This document shows positions 33,818 to 42,617 of a stretch of DNA of 64,000 nt, one piece after another (position 1 is the stretch's first letter; the number at the start of each line of letters is the position of its first letter). Source of the DNA: Planctomycetota bacterium (GTDB lineage Bacteria; Planctomycetota; JAJSAM01; JAJVHW01); contig JAJRPF010000049.1 in assembly GCA_024280885.1 (NCBI GenBank), positions 1 to 64,000 on the forward strand, in the 5' to 3' direction. The translations under genes and the position numbers were made by a program. The notes beneath the pieces were generated by a model. The model did not search any database and was not told where the DNA came from. It was given only the letters and a program-made list of their open reading frames with translations.

Positions 33818-35136
33818 AGTTGCCCGCGCGGGCGGCGGACCGCGTTGTACTCGCAGAGCGAGACGGGTTCGCCCGCGCGATCGACGATGTGGACGCAGCA
33901 GCGATCGACGCGATCCTGGTCGTAGGTGTGCGCGTCCATGAACGGCTTGATGCCAATCAGAACGAAGTTGCGGTAGTCGGACCAGTCGATCTCGTCGTCG
34001 CCGTCGGCGGCCAGTAGGTCGAGGAGTTCGTCGAGCGTCTCGTCGTCGGCCATCGTCGCGAGCATGTGCTGCGGCATCTGATCGCCGAGACGCGCCACGA
34101 ACTCGGCGACGCCGGGATCATCCCAGGTCTCGAAGCGTGGGAAGTAGCGCGAGATCGGCGTCACCTTGCCGTCGCGGACGAGCCCCACCGCGAGCGCGAA
34201 GCAATTCGGGTGCGAGCAGGGAATGGGGCGGAAGTCGTCGGCCGTGAACACTCCGTCGGTCTGTGCCGCGACCATGTGAGCGACCTCGGCCATTGTCAGC
34301 CGTTTCTCCGCGCGGTCGTTCTCGTACCGACCGGAGTAGAACGCTGGCTGGAGCATGACCGTGTTGAGTCGCGGGTGCGCGTCCCGCATCATCGCGATCA
34401 CGGCGCCGATCTCGGTGTCGTTCACACCGCGTGTGACGGTCATGACGGGCAGTGCGAAGAGCCCGACCTCGGCGACGTTCGTGAGCGCGCGGCGTTTGAT
34501 ATCGAGCAGCGCTTCGCTGCCAGACGTCGCGGCGCCGCGGATCGTGGCGTACGTCTCCGCGGCGAAGCCGTCGAATTGCACGTAGAACTGCAATCGGTCG
34601 CGCCCGGCATCGGCCGCGGCGAGGCGGCGCACGAAGTCGAGGTCGCGGGCGAGGCGCAGGCCGTTCGTGTTGATGTAGACCTTGCGGACACCAACGTCGA
34701 GGCAGTGCGCGACCATTCGCTCGATGTCGGGATGGAGCGTCGGTTCTCCGCCCGAGAGTTGCACCATGTCGGCGTCGTGCTTCCCGCGTGCGCGGAGCCG
34801 GTCCAGCTTGGTCACGAAGTCGTCGTAGTCCATCTGCCACGTGAGGTGGGGCGAGGAGCCCGCGAAGCACGTGGGACACGTCAGGTTGCAGCGCTCCGTG
34901 ATCTCGAAAATCAGCGTGCAGCTATGGTTGTCCAAGCAGGAACTCGTGCCGCATGCGCCCGGTTCGCCGCCCGCGTTCCAATAGAGCCGCGCATCGCTCG
35001 CCAGAAGCGCGCGATCCTCGCCGTGGTCCGGACAGGTCTTGTCCAGCCAGATCTCGCCGTCGCGCTCCACTACGCGTCCAGGCACCTTTTCGAGGCAGAC
35101 GGGGCACAGGCTGAGCGTCGTCTTCAATGTGCGCAC
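33814..35136 (-). CDS. COG1964-type radical SAM protein (Tes/TrsS-like)
   Basis: 440 aa. An N-terminal zinc-ribbon-like region (LCPVCLEKVPG, KTCPDHG) and a CGTSSCLDNHSC segment precede the CxxxCxxC motif ERCNLTCPTC. QLSGGEPTLHPD is the GGE motif. The C-terminus has CSHPNCFAL and a late CC pair, likely auxiliary cluster ligands. This arrangement is that of COG1964 proteins. They include archaeal tetraether lipid synthase (Tes) and the bacterial TrsS group, some of which are selenoproteins; here the equivalent residues are all Cys. Overlap with the GTPase-methyltransferase gene implies one pathway; the product is unknown. Confidence 0.85.
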   Translation of the reverse strand: MRTLKTTLSLCPVCLEKVPGRVVERDGEIWLDKTCPDHGEDRALLASDARLYWNAGGEPGACGTSSCLDNHSCTLIFEITERCNLTCPTCFAGSSPHLTWQMDYDDFVTKLDRLRARGKHDADMVQLSGGEPTLHPDIERMVAHCLDVGVRKVYINTNGLRLARDLDFVRRLAAADAGRDRLQFYVQFDGFAAETYATIRGAATSGSEALLDIKRRALTNVAEVGLFALPVMTVTRGVNDTEIGAVIAMMRDAHPRLNTVMLQPAFYSGRYENDRAEKRLTMAEVAHMVAAQTDGVFTADDFRPIPCSHPNCFALAVGLVRDGKVTPISRYFPRFETWDDPGVAEFVARLGDQMPQHMLATMADDETLDELLDLLAADGDDEIDWSDYRNFVLIGIKPFMDAHTYDQDRVDRCCVHIVDRAGEPVSLCEYNAVRRPRGQL

Positions 35137-35291
35137 GCGCGTCCCCCAGTGGTGTGTCTCGTCGTCCAGTGTCCGTCTCTTTGTCGCGCGCTGTCGCCCT
35201 TCCTGAGCTCGGTCGGCGCGTCTGACAAGACGTCAACCCATCACGCGCGCGCCGTCTTCCCGATCTCTCGAAGACCCTCGAAGAGTCCGCG

Positions 35292-36344
35292 TCAGAGCCA
35301 CGCGCGAATGGCTGGGAGCGCTGCGAGCGTGGCCGTGCGCCCGGCCTCGATGACCTCCTTCGACTTGTCGTAGTCGAAGAGCTTCACGTGGCCGCATTGC
35401 GGTTCGATGACGAGATCGGGCGCGGACTGCGCCAGCTGGAATTCCGCCAATCGCACCTGCATCCAGTCGATGCTGCGCGCCAATGTGTACGCGAGTCCCG
35501 GCGGACGTTCGCCCTTGTGGCGGCGAAGGAGGTGCGCAGCCCATTCCTCGCCTCCCGCAGCGGACTCCTCCGAGAGCGCGTGCCCGGCGTCCGGTTGCGG
35601 CGGCTTGTCAGTGCCCCTTCCTTCCGCCAGCATCTCTTCCAGCGGGAGGACCATGTCCACGGACGACATCGGATCGATCTCCATGGCGGAGTGGAACATC
35701 GGCGCGTCCATGAAGATGGTGTCATCGATGCCGAGTGCGACGGGCGCTGTGTCCTCGCCGTGGCGGGCGCCCGTCGTCGCGCTGGCGTGGAGCCCCGAGC
35801 GGGTGTTCAGGTTGATGGCGATCACACGGTCCGCGCCGAGCGCCTTGGCGGCTTCGATCGGCACGGGCGCCGAGATGCCGCCATCGACAAGCCAACGATC
35901 GTCCCATCGAACCGGTGTGAAGAGGCCGGGGATCGCGAAGCTCGCGCGCATTCCCTGGACGAGGTCCCCGCGAAAGAGCCGCACTTCCTGGCCTGTGTCG
36001 GCGTCGGTGGCCACCGCGACGAAGCGGAGCCGCAGGTGCTCAATTTTCGGCTCGTGCGTCAGCTCCTTCAGCGAGTTGACCAGCTTCGATCCACCGAAGA
36101 TCCCGGATTTCGAGAGCGCTGGCTCGAAGAAGCCCATCACGCGCCACCAGTTCAGGTTCTGGAGCAGCTTCTTGTACGCCTCGATGCCGTTCGAGGCCCA
36201 CAGCCCCCCGATCACTGCGCCGATGCTGGTACCCGCGATGCAGTGGATCGGAATGCCCTCTTCGCGCAGCACCTCCAGCACACCGATGTGCGCGAGCCCC
36301 CGAGCCGAGCCGCTGCCGAGCGCCAATCCGATGCGTGGTTCCAT
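35292..36344 (-). CDS. Patatin-like phospholipase (RssA/YlbK-like)
   Basis: 350 aa. IGLALGSGSARGLAHIGVLEVL carries the oxyanion-hole glycine loop, GTSIGA contains the nucleophile Ser (G-x-S-x-G), and LVDGGISAPVP supplies the Asp of the Ser-Asp dyad. All catalytic residues are present. The core spans about residues 5-200, as in RssA. A ~150-residue C-terminal extension with an acidic Gly-rich loop has no recognised domain. No signal peptide is evident, so it is probably cytoplasmic. It acts on lipids or thioesters; the physiological substrate is unknown. Confidence 0.93.
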   Translation of the reverse strand: MEPRIGLALGSGSARGLAHIGVLEVLREEGIPIHCIAGTSIGAVIGGLWASNGIEAYKKLLQNLNWWRVMGFFEPALSKSGIFGGSKLVNSLKELTHEPKIEHLRLRFVAVATDADTGQEVRLFRGDLVQGMRASFAIPGLFTPVRWDDRWLVDGGISAPVPIEAAKALGADRVIAINLNTRSGLHASATTGARHGEDTAPVALGIDDTIFMDAPMFHSAMEIDPMSSVDMVLPLEEMLAEGRGTDKPPQPDAGHALSEESAAGGEEWAAHLLRRHKGERPPGLAYTLARSIDWMQVRLAEFQLAQSAPDLVIEPQCGHVKLFDYDKSKEVIEAGRTATLAALPAIRAWL

Positions 36345-36440
36345 GCGTGCGCGATCCTCTGCCTATTCGCCGGCCGCCACGACCGACGCGCGCGAGGGTA
36401 CATGCCAGCGTCGGTTCCATGCTCAGGTAGCCTTGCAGGC

Positions 36441-39400
36441 GTGGAAAAGAAGCCGTCTCTGACCGGATCGCACCTCTTCGCGGGCGTCGCTGTCTCGCTC
36501 GTGCTTGCGCTGTGCGCGTTCCTCGCCGGGCGTTCAGCACCGTCGCCTGATGACGCTCCTGCACGATCGGCGCAGGAGGCGTCGGTCGATGGCGCGCCGG
36601 GCCGGCGCCGCGTACGGCCTGAACCGGAGCCGCAGCCGACCGGTGACCTGCGCGTGCAGGTCCTGACGTTCGCCGACGCGACGATCCGGGGCGCGGCGAT
36701 CGAAGTGCGTAGGGCCATCCCGTGGCCGGACTCCGTCGCGCGGCCGCCCGCGTTCGCGCCGGTGCCAGACGAGCACCAGGCGAGCACTTCCGCCGCGGGG
36801 CTCGCGACCATCGGGGCGTTGACTCCGGGACGCTGGATCATTCGGGCGAGTGCGCCTGAGATGACGCGGGCCTGGGCCGTCGCGGAGATCGCCGAAGGGG
36901 CGGAGACGACGGTCGTCGTGCGCCTTTCCGCCGGGCATCCTCTGGCCGGTCGTGTACTTGACGAGGCGGGGCTGCCGATCGCCGGAGCGCGCGTCTTCGC
37001 CGGTCTGTGGTCGGACGGTCTCGGGGCGGAGACGGCGACGCCGACATCCCCGCGCGCGTTGTCCGGGGAGGATGGCCGATTCGCGTTCGCGGGGCTGGCG
37101 GCGGGGGACCATCCAATCTGGGTCGCCGTCCCCGGTCACGATGGACGGCTGGCCCGGATCGTTCGCGTCCCCGGTGTCGCGGCGCTCGACGTGACGCTCC
37201 CCATTGGCGGAGTCGTGACCGGGATCGTGCGCGCGTCGGACGGCGGAGGACCAGTGGCCGGTGCGCGCGTGCGGATCGTCTACATCACCGAGTCCTTCTG
37301 GGGACGAGCATCGGGAGAGACCCTCACCGATGCCGCCGGTCGTTACACATTCGAGCGCACGCTTCGTCTGCGTGTGGCGGGTATTACCGCGACGAAGGAC
37401 GGCTACGCGGAGACGGAATTCCGTCCTGACGACGAGTCGCCGGGCGACATGCGCTGGGACCAAGAGCTCTCGCAGAATGACGTTCTCGAACGCGACCTCG
37501 AGTTGTCAGCCGTGCAGGCACCGGACGACGCACCGAGTAACGCAAGCGACGAACGCACCACCGACCCAGTCGGCGAGCCGCACACCGTGGCCGGGCGCGT
37601 CGTCGGACCTGACGGCCTCGGTGTGAACGGTGCTCGCGTCATCGTCAGGAACGGCGGGGATTCTGTTCAATCGACGACCGATGCCTCCGGAGCGTTCACG
37701 AGCGAGGTGCCTCGCCGGGGCGACAACGAGTCCGAAGAGGTTTACCTCTTCGTCGAGGCCGAGGGGTTCCTGCACCAGAACGTGTCGTGGCATGACACGC
37801 CGCGCGACGAGGGTCTCGTCATCGAATTGGAGGTCCCACGACGTGTCGCGATCTCCGGAACGCTCCGTTCGAGCACCGGCGCAGCCCTCCGTGACGCGAC
37901 CGTGCAAGTGCGGCATAGCTCCGGCGGGATCACAGCGGTCCACGCATGGCGAGGTGTCGTGCGACATCCGGTCGCATCCGGCGGCGCCTTCGCGTGGGAG
38001 TCGGTCCTCGACGACGGCGAGTCGGTCGTCCAGTTGCGCGGCTCGGCCGCGGGCCACGCTCCCGCCGTCACCCGGATCGTCGCGATCGAGCGCGGTCGAG
38101 ATGCGTATGCATTTGATCTTGTCTTGCGTCCAGGCCGGACGCTCACTGGACGCGTGACGGAGGTGGGGAGTGGCGCGCCGATCGCCGGGGCGGAGATCGT
38201 GATCGACGACGACGACGCGCGACTCCATGCCACCGACACAGCGCATGTACCGAGCGTGACGGCCGCACTCACCGATGGCGATGGTCGCTTTGCGGTGCAG
38301 CACGTCGGGCGCGGGATCGACTCGTTGCAGGTCTCTGCGCGTGGGTTCATCAGTGCCGAGACCGATGTCGAGCGCAATGGGGCCAATGCGGCGTTCGAGA
38401 TCGCGCTGAAGCGGGACGTCGGGCTCCGCGGTGTCGTGCGCTTCTCCGACGGCCAACCCGCTGCGTTCGTCGAACTGGATTGCGACGGCGAGAGCGGTGG
38501 GTGGGGCACGACGGGCATCGATGGTGGCTTTCGTCTGCGCCGAGTCCCTGCAGGACGCTACCGCATCAGGATCACGCGCAACTTTGAGGGCCGCGACTTC
38601 GCCGACTTCACCACGGAGCCGATGGAGGCTGGGAGTGACGAGCACAGCATCGTTGTGCCCGTCGGTATCGTGATTGCTGGCCGCGTCGTGGACGTGCGCG
38701 GCAAACCCGTCGCGGGGGCGTCGGTCACGGCGGCTTCGGTCGAGGATGACCTCCACGAGAAGTGGGACAAGACCGATGCCGACGGCGCGTTCCGCATCCC
38801 GTCCCGGAAGGGCGAGGAGTACATCCTGACGGCCAAGCGAAATGGACTGCTGCCGTCGGATCCGATGCGCGTCTCGGGCGGCTCGGACGACATCGTGATC
38901 CGTCTGGCGGGCGGCCTCTCGATCGCGGGGTTCGTCGTGGACGAGGACGGGAGGAGCCGCGCTGGCCTGCGCGTCGAAGCGCGCGACCCGAACGAGCACC
39001 GCCGCGTCGTGGCGCATGCAACCACCGACGCTGACGGGCGCTTCTCAATCGATGGACTCTCTCCCGGTTTGTATCGACTCGAGTTTCCCAAGTACGCCGA
39101 TGCGGCACGGGGACTCGCTCTCGTTCACGAACCGTTCGAGCCCGGTCAGCGCGGACTGCGACTCGTGGCGCGCAAGGAGGTGCCGATCCAGGGCGTGGTT
39201 CGCGACCCGGACGGCGCTCCGCTCGACGGGGCCCAGGTGACAGTCCGGCATGACCTGATGGACTCCCAGTACGGCGCCTCCACCGACGCGGACGGGCGCT
39301 TCCACCTACGTGGATTCGCACCGCGTGGCGGCTACGTGATCGAGGTCGAGCATCCGGATCGAATCGACACAGTCGTCGAGGGCGCCCGGGCCGATGGCTC

Positions 39401-39674
39401 CGACATCGAGATCGTGCTCGCGCGCGGTCTCGAGATCTCCGGGCGGATTGTGGACGTTCGAGGTGCGCCCATGATCGACGCGCATTTCTCGCTCCAACTG
39501 ATCGCCGACGGATCGTTCGAGGTCTACTCTTCCACCGACGCCGACGGGCGCTTTCGCGTCCGCGGACTTCGGCCCGGCCATTACCGAGTGTGGGTCAGAA
39601 ACCGTGGTCGCGCAGGCAACCGAGAAGGCGTAGCAGCAGGCACGCGCGACGTCATCCTGCGCCTCGTGCGCTGA
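36441..39674 (+). CDS. Large exported protein of tandem carboxypeptidase-regulatory-like domains, 1077 aa
   Basis: Starts at GTG (GCAGG upstream). A hydrophobic anchor lies at residues about 10-28 (LFAGVAVSLVLALCAFLAG), so it is exported and possibly membrane-tethered. About ten beta-sandwich repeats follow, recognisable by G-x-V-x-D-x-x-G-x-P-(V/I)-A-G-A-x-V and T-D-A-D-G-R-F-x-I/L-x-G-L-x-P-G-x-Y (CarboxypepD_reg/SpaA-like), for example at about residues 165, 390, 570, 750, 840, 910 and 1000. No catalytic domain is present. Such proteins are usually surface or periplasmic structural/adhesive components. The frame extends far upstream, but that region is shadow of the patatin gene. Confidence 0.82.
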   Translation: MEKKPSLTGSHLFAGVAVSLVLALCAFLAGRSAPSPDDAPARSAQEASVDGAPGRRRVRPEPEPQPTGDLRVQVLTFADATIRGAAIEVRRAIPWPDSVARPPAFAPVPDEHQASTSAAGLATIGALTPGRWIIRASAPEMTRAWAVAEIAEGAETTVVVRLSAGHPLAGRVLDEAGLPIAGARVFAGLWSDGLGAETATPTSPRALSGEDGRFAFAGLAAGDHPIWVAVPGHDGRLARIVRVPGVAALDVTLPIGGVVTGIVRASDGGGPVAGARVRIVYITESFWGRASGETLTDAAGRYTFERTLRLRVAGITATKDGYAETEFRPDDESPGDMRWDQELSQNDVLERDLELSAVQAPDDAPSNASDERTTDPVGEPHTVAGRVVGPDGLGVNGARVIVRNGGDSVQSTTDASGAFTSEVPRRGDNESEEVYLFVEAEGFLHQNVSWHDTPRDEGLVIELEVPRRVAISGTLRSSTGAALRDATVQVRHSSGGITAVHAWRGVVRHPVASGGAFAWESVLDDGESVVQLRGSAAGHAPAVTRIVAIERGRDAYAFDLVLRPGRTLTGRVTEVGSGAPIAGAEIVIDDDDARLHATDTAHVPSVTAALTDGDGRFAVQHVGRGIDSLQVSARGFISAETDVERNGANAAFEIALKRDVGLRGVVRFSDGQPAAFVELDCDGESGGWGTTGIDGGFRLRRVPAGRYRIRITRNFEGRDFADFTTEPMEAGSDEHSIVVPVGIVIAGRVVDVRGKPVAGASVTAASVEDDLHEKWDKTDADGAFRIPSRKGEEYILTAKRNGLLPSDPMRVSGGSDDIVIRLAGGLSIAGFVVDEDGRSRAGLRVEARDPNEHRRVVAHATTDADGRFSIDGLSPGLYRLEFPKYADAARGLALVHEPFEPGQRGLRLVARKEVPIQGVVRDPDGAPLDGAQVTVRHDLMDSQYGASTDADGRFHLRGFAPRGGYVIEVEHPDRIDTVVEGARADGSDIEIVLARGLEISGRIVDVRGAPMIDAHFSLQLIADGSFEVYSSTDADGRFRVRGLRPGHYRVWVRNRGRAGNREGVAAGTRDVILRLVR

Positions 39675-39704
39675 CTCCATGCCCAGGCGTGACGCGTTCG
39701 TCGG

Positions 39705-42485
39705 TCACTGGTCGCGGGCGGGGATCTCGATGTCGGTCCACTCGGGGATGTACGTGAGCAATGCGTCGGCGAGGGCGGCGCCGAAGGCTGCTCGCGCGGC
39801 GCGCGAGTCGCGTACGCCCTTCCAGGACAGCTCGATCTGCAGGCCGTTGATCGGACCGCCCGCGCGCGAGCCGTGGCGTCCGGTGTTGTAGCCACCGTTG
39901 AAGTACGGACCGGGCGTTCCGTCGGCGCGCCGACCGGCGTCGGGGTGGGCCGGACTCGGCACGGCGGGGAAGCCTCTCGCCTCCAGCAAACCGCCAAGGC
40001 TCTTCGGGCCGCGGATCAGCGCCGAGAAGCGACGCTTCGCGGCAGCACTCACCTCGCCGAGCGTTCGCACGCTGCTCTTCCGGATGAAGCGCGCGGCGTC
40101 GAGCTGCGTGTCGCTCTCGTAGAGGTCCTGCTTCCGGAGCAGGTACCCGAGCTCGATCTTGTCGCGCGCTGAGACAAGTCCGTGGATGTCGATGTAGAGA
40201 CCGCCGCCGAATTGGCGAACGATCGAGCGTTTCGCCGTGTCGATGAACGCGTGGTACTCGTGCCACGCGCGCTCCATCTTGGGATGACCGTCCTGCGCGG
40301 CTTCGAGCTTTCGATTGGCGTCGAGTTTGTCGCGTCGCAACTGACAGAGGATGAGATGCGGGCGCCGCCCGGTCCGCGCGTAGAGCGCGGCGGCGACGGC
40401 GCGACCGACCTGGATCGTGTTGACGTCCCGGCTGTGCGTCGCCCCCGCCCTGTTCGGAATGTCGCGCGGTGAAACGAGTCCGCCGTGCGGCACGCTGATC
40501 ACGATCGGTAGGTTGCCGGCGTCGTATTCGATGAACTTGCGCGCGCCGTACCAGACGCTCCCGTCCGCGATGATCTCCTCGTCGTCGGGGACACCGTTTG
40601 CGTTGCAGTCCACGACGTACGGCGAGGGGGCGTCCAGTGAGGGAGCGTCGCCGTGTGCTGCGCTCTTCGCGTCGGCGATGCCGTCATCTGCGCGTGGCGG
40701 CAAAGGGACCGGAGCGCGCTCCGAGGCTTCACTCGGTGTCGCGCTCTTCGCGGCGTGGTCCGTCGCTCCGCCGATGACGATCGCGTCGTCGCCGCGCGTC
40801 CAGGTTCCGGCCGCGCCGCGCCAACGCTGATCCGCCACGGCCAGCACGACACCGTCCGCGACGTGGATCGTCGCGACGTTGCCGATCGCGGCACGCGGCG
40901 CGAGCGCGTGACCGCGGTCGCGGAGCCCGGCGAGGAGAGCGTCCGACGGCGCGCGCTCGGACTCGTAGAAGATCTGATCCGGCAACCACTGGTGGTGGAT
41001 GCGGGGCGCGGCACACGCGACGGCCGCACTCTGCTGCATGTCGAGGATGCGGATGAGCTGCTGCATGACCGACGTGATGATCGTGCTGCCGCCGGGCGTG
41101 CCGACCACCAACTCGACGTCTCCGTCGCGGGTGACGATCGTCGGGGACATCGACGAGAGCATCCGTTTCCCCGGCGCGATCGCGTTGGCGGCGTTGCCCA
41201 CCAGTCCGTACGCATTCGGCACTCCCGGCTTCGCGCTGAAATCGTCCATCTCGTTGTTGAGGAGGAAACCCGCCCCCTCGACACTCACCAGCGATCCGTA
41301 GCCGAAGTTGAGCGTCGTTGTGACACTCACCGCCATGCCGTCGGCGTCCAGGATCGAGTAGTGCGTCGTCTCCTCGCCCTCCGGCTTGCCGGGCGTTCCG
41401 GCGCTCACGTCCGCGCTCGGTGTGGCGCGTGGACCGATGTCCTTCTGGCGTGCGGCGGCGTAGGCATCCGAGAGCAGCCACTCGCGCGGCACAGCGTAGA
41501 AGTCGCTGTCGCCGAGATGCTCCGCGCGATCGGCGTACGCGCGGCGCGCCGCTTCGACGTAGCGATGCACGCCGTCTTCCGTGTTGAGATCCACCTCGCC
41601 CTCAGGAAAGCGCGCCAGCACTCCGACGATCATCGCCAGGCAGATTCCGCCGCTCGACGGCGGTGGCATCGACCACACATCGCGACCGTGATACGGGAAG
41701 CGGATGACGTCACGCCACCGCGTCGAGTAGCCCGCCAGGTCGGCATGCGTGATCAATCCGTTGCTCCGCTCCATTTCGGCGACGAGAGCGTCGGCGACAG
41801 GACCCGCATAGAAACCGGCGGCGCCATGCTCCGCGATGCGCTCCAATGCCTTCGCCAGAGTCGGCAGAGCGAGCCGTTCGCCCGCGGCCCACGGCGCACC
41901 ACCCGACTTCACAAAGAGCCGCGCGGTCGTCGCGTGGCGCGCGAGCTTCTCCGCGTTGCGATTCAGCTCGTCCGCGAACGGCGCACTCACCACGAAGCCA
42001 TCCCGGGCCAGCGCGATTGCCGGAGCGACGAGCTCCCGCCAAGGCAGCGACCCGTGGCGCGCATGAAGATCCGCCATCCCGGCGACCGATCCTGGGACGC
42101 CCACAGCCAGGTGCCCGAAACGCGAGCGCTCCGGGACCGCATTCCCCGCCTCGTCGAGATACATGTCGCGCGTGGCAGCAGCGGGCGCCGTCTCGCGGAA
42201 GTCGAGGGCCGTCGCTGTTTCCGTCGCCGGATCGAATGTGATCGCGAAGCCCCCGCCGCCGAGGTTCCCGGCCGACGGGTAGACCACGGCGAGCGCGAAG
42301 CCCACCGCGACCGCGGCGTCGGCGGCATTTCCGCCGGCGGCGAGCACTTCGAGGCCGACGCGCGTGGCGAGCGGGTCGGCGGTCGATACGGCGGCGGTCC
42401 CGTGCTCCGGCGGCGCTGCCGGGAGTGGTGCGCTCGTCGCACAACCGATCAGGATGACAAGCGGCAGAATGAGCGCGTTTCGCAT
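39705..42485 (-). CDS. Fusion of gamma-glutamyltransferase and N-formylglutamate amidohydrolase-like domain
   Basis: 926 aa. A lipoprotein signal (LPLVILIGC) begins it. Residues about 28-590 are gamma-glutamyltransferase. TTHYSILD at about 373-380 holds the catalytic Thr where the precursor is autocleaved, and LSSMSPTIVTRDG and GTPGGSTIITSVMQ complete the small subunit. A linker with DCNANGVPDDEE, a calcium-binding-like motif common in planctomycete proteins, joins a C-terminal domain. That domain (VISVPHGGLVSP, then YIDIHGL and LQIELSWKGVR) belongs to the N-formylglutamate amidohydrolase fold (PF05013). It would release glutamate from gamma-glutamyl and N-acyl/formyl substrates outside the inner membrane. 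This domain pairing is unusual. Confidence 0.87.
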   Translation of the reverse strand: MRNALILPLVILIGCATSAPLPAAPPEHGTAAVSTADPLATRVGLEVLAAGGNAADAAVAVGFALAVVYPSAGNLGGGGFAITFDPATETATALDFRETAPAAATRDMYLDEAGNAVPERSRFGHLAVGVPGSVAGMADLHARHGSLPWRELVAPAIALARDGFVVSAPFADELNRNAEKLARHATTARLFVKSGGAPWAAGERLALPTLAKALERIAEHGAAGFYAGPVADALVAEMERSNGLITHADLAGYSTRWRDVIRFPYHGRDVWSMPPPSSGGICLAMIVGVLARFPEGEVDLNTEDGVHRYVEAARRAYADRAEHLGDSDFYAVPREWLLSDAYAAARQKDIGPRATPSADVSAGTPGKPEGEETTHYSILDADGMAVSVTTTLNFGYGSLVSVEGAGFLLNNEMDDFSAKPGVPNAYGLVGNAANAIAPGKRMLSSMSPTIVTRDGDVELVVGTPGGSTIITSVMQQLIRILDMQQSAAVACAAPRIHHQWLPDQIFYESERAPSDALLAGLRDRGHALAPRAAIGNVATIHVADGVVLAVADQRWRGAAGTWTRGDDAIVIGGATDHAAKSATPSEASERAPVPLPPRADDGIADAKSAAHGDAPSLDAPSPYVVDCNANGVPDDEEIIADGSVWYGARKFIEYDAGNLPIVISVPHGGLVSPRDIPNRAGATHSRDVNTIQVGRAVAAALYARTGRRPHLILCQLRRDKLDANRKLEAAQDGHPKMERAWHEYHAFIDTAKRSIVRQFGGGLYIDIHGLVSARDKIELGYLLRKQDLYESDTQLDAARFIRKSSVRTLGEVSAAAKRRFSALIRGPKSLGGLLEARGFPAVPSPAHPDAGRRADGTPGPYFNGGYNTGRHGSRAGGPINGLQIELSWKGVRDSRAARAAFGAALADALLTYIPEWTDIEIPARDQ

Positions 42486-42617
42486 TGGGCGCAGTCTATC
42501 GCGCATGCCTCGCAGTCTCTGCCCGCAGACCGTGCGATCGCGAGCACTTCTCACTCGGAGCGCGCGCGCAGCCGCGGGTGCCCCTACGATACGGCGTCTG
42601 GAGATCCCACGAAGCTC

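Noticed and set aside
33814-35136. Selenocysteine in the COG1964 radical SAM protein
   Set aside because: Some related proteins are selenoproteins, but here the frame has Cys codons throughout and no internal TGA.
40653-42617. Upstream in-frame extension of the prenyltransferase-repeat gene
   Set aside because: It is the antisense shadow of the gamma-glutamyltransferase gene; a clear signal peptide starts at 42618.
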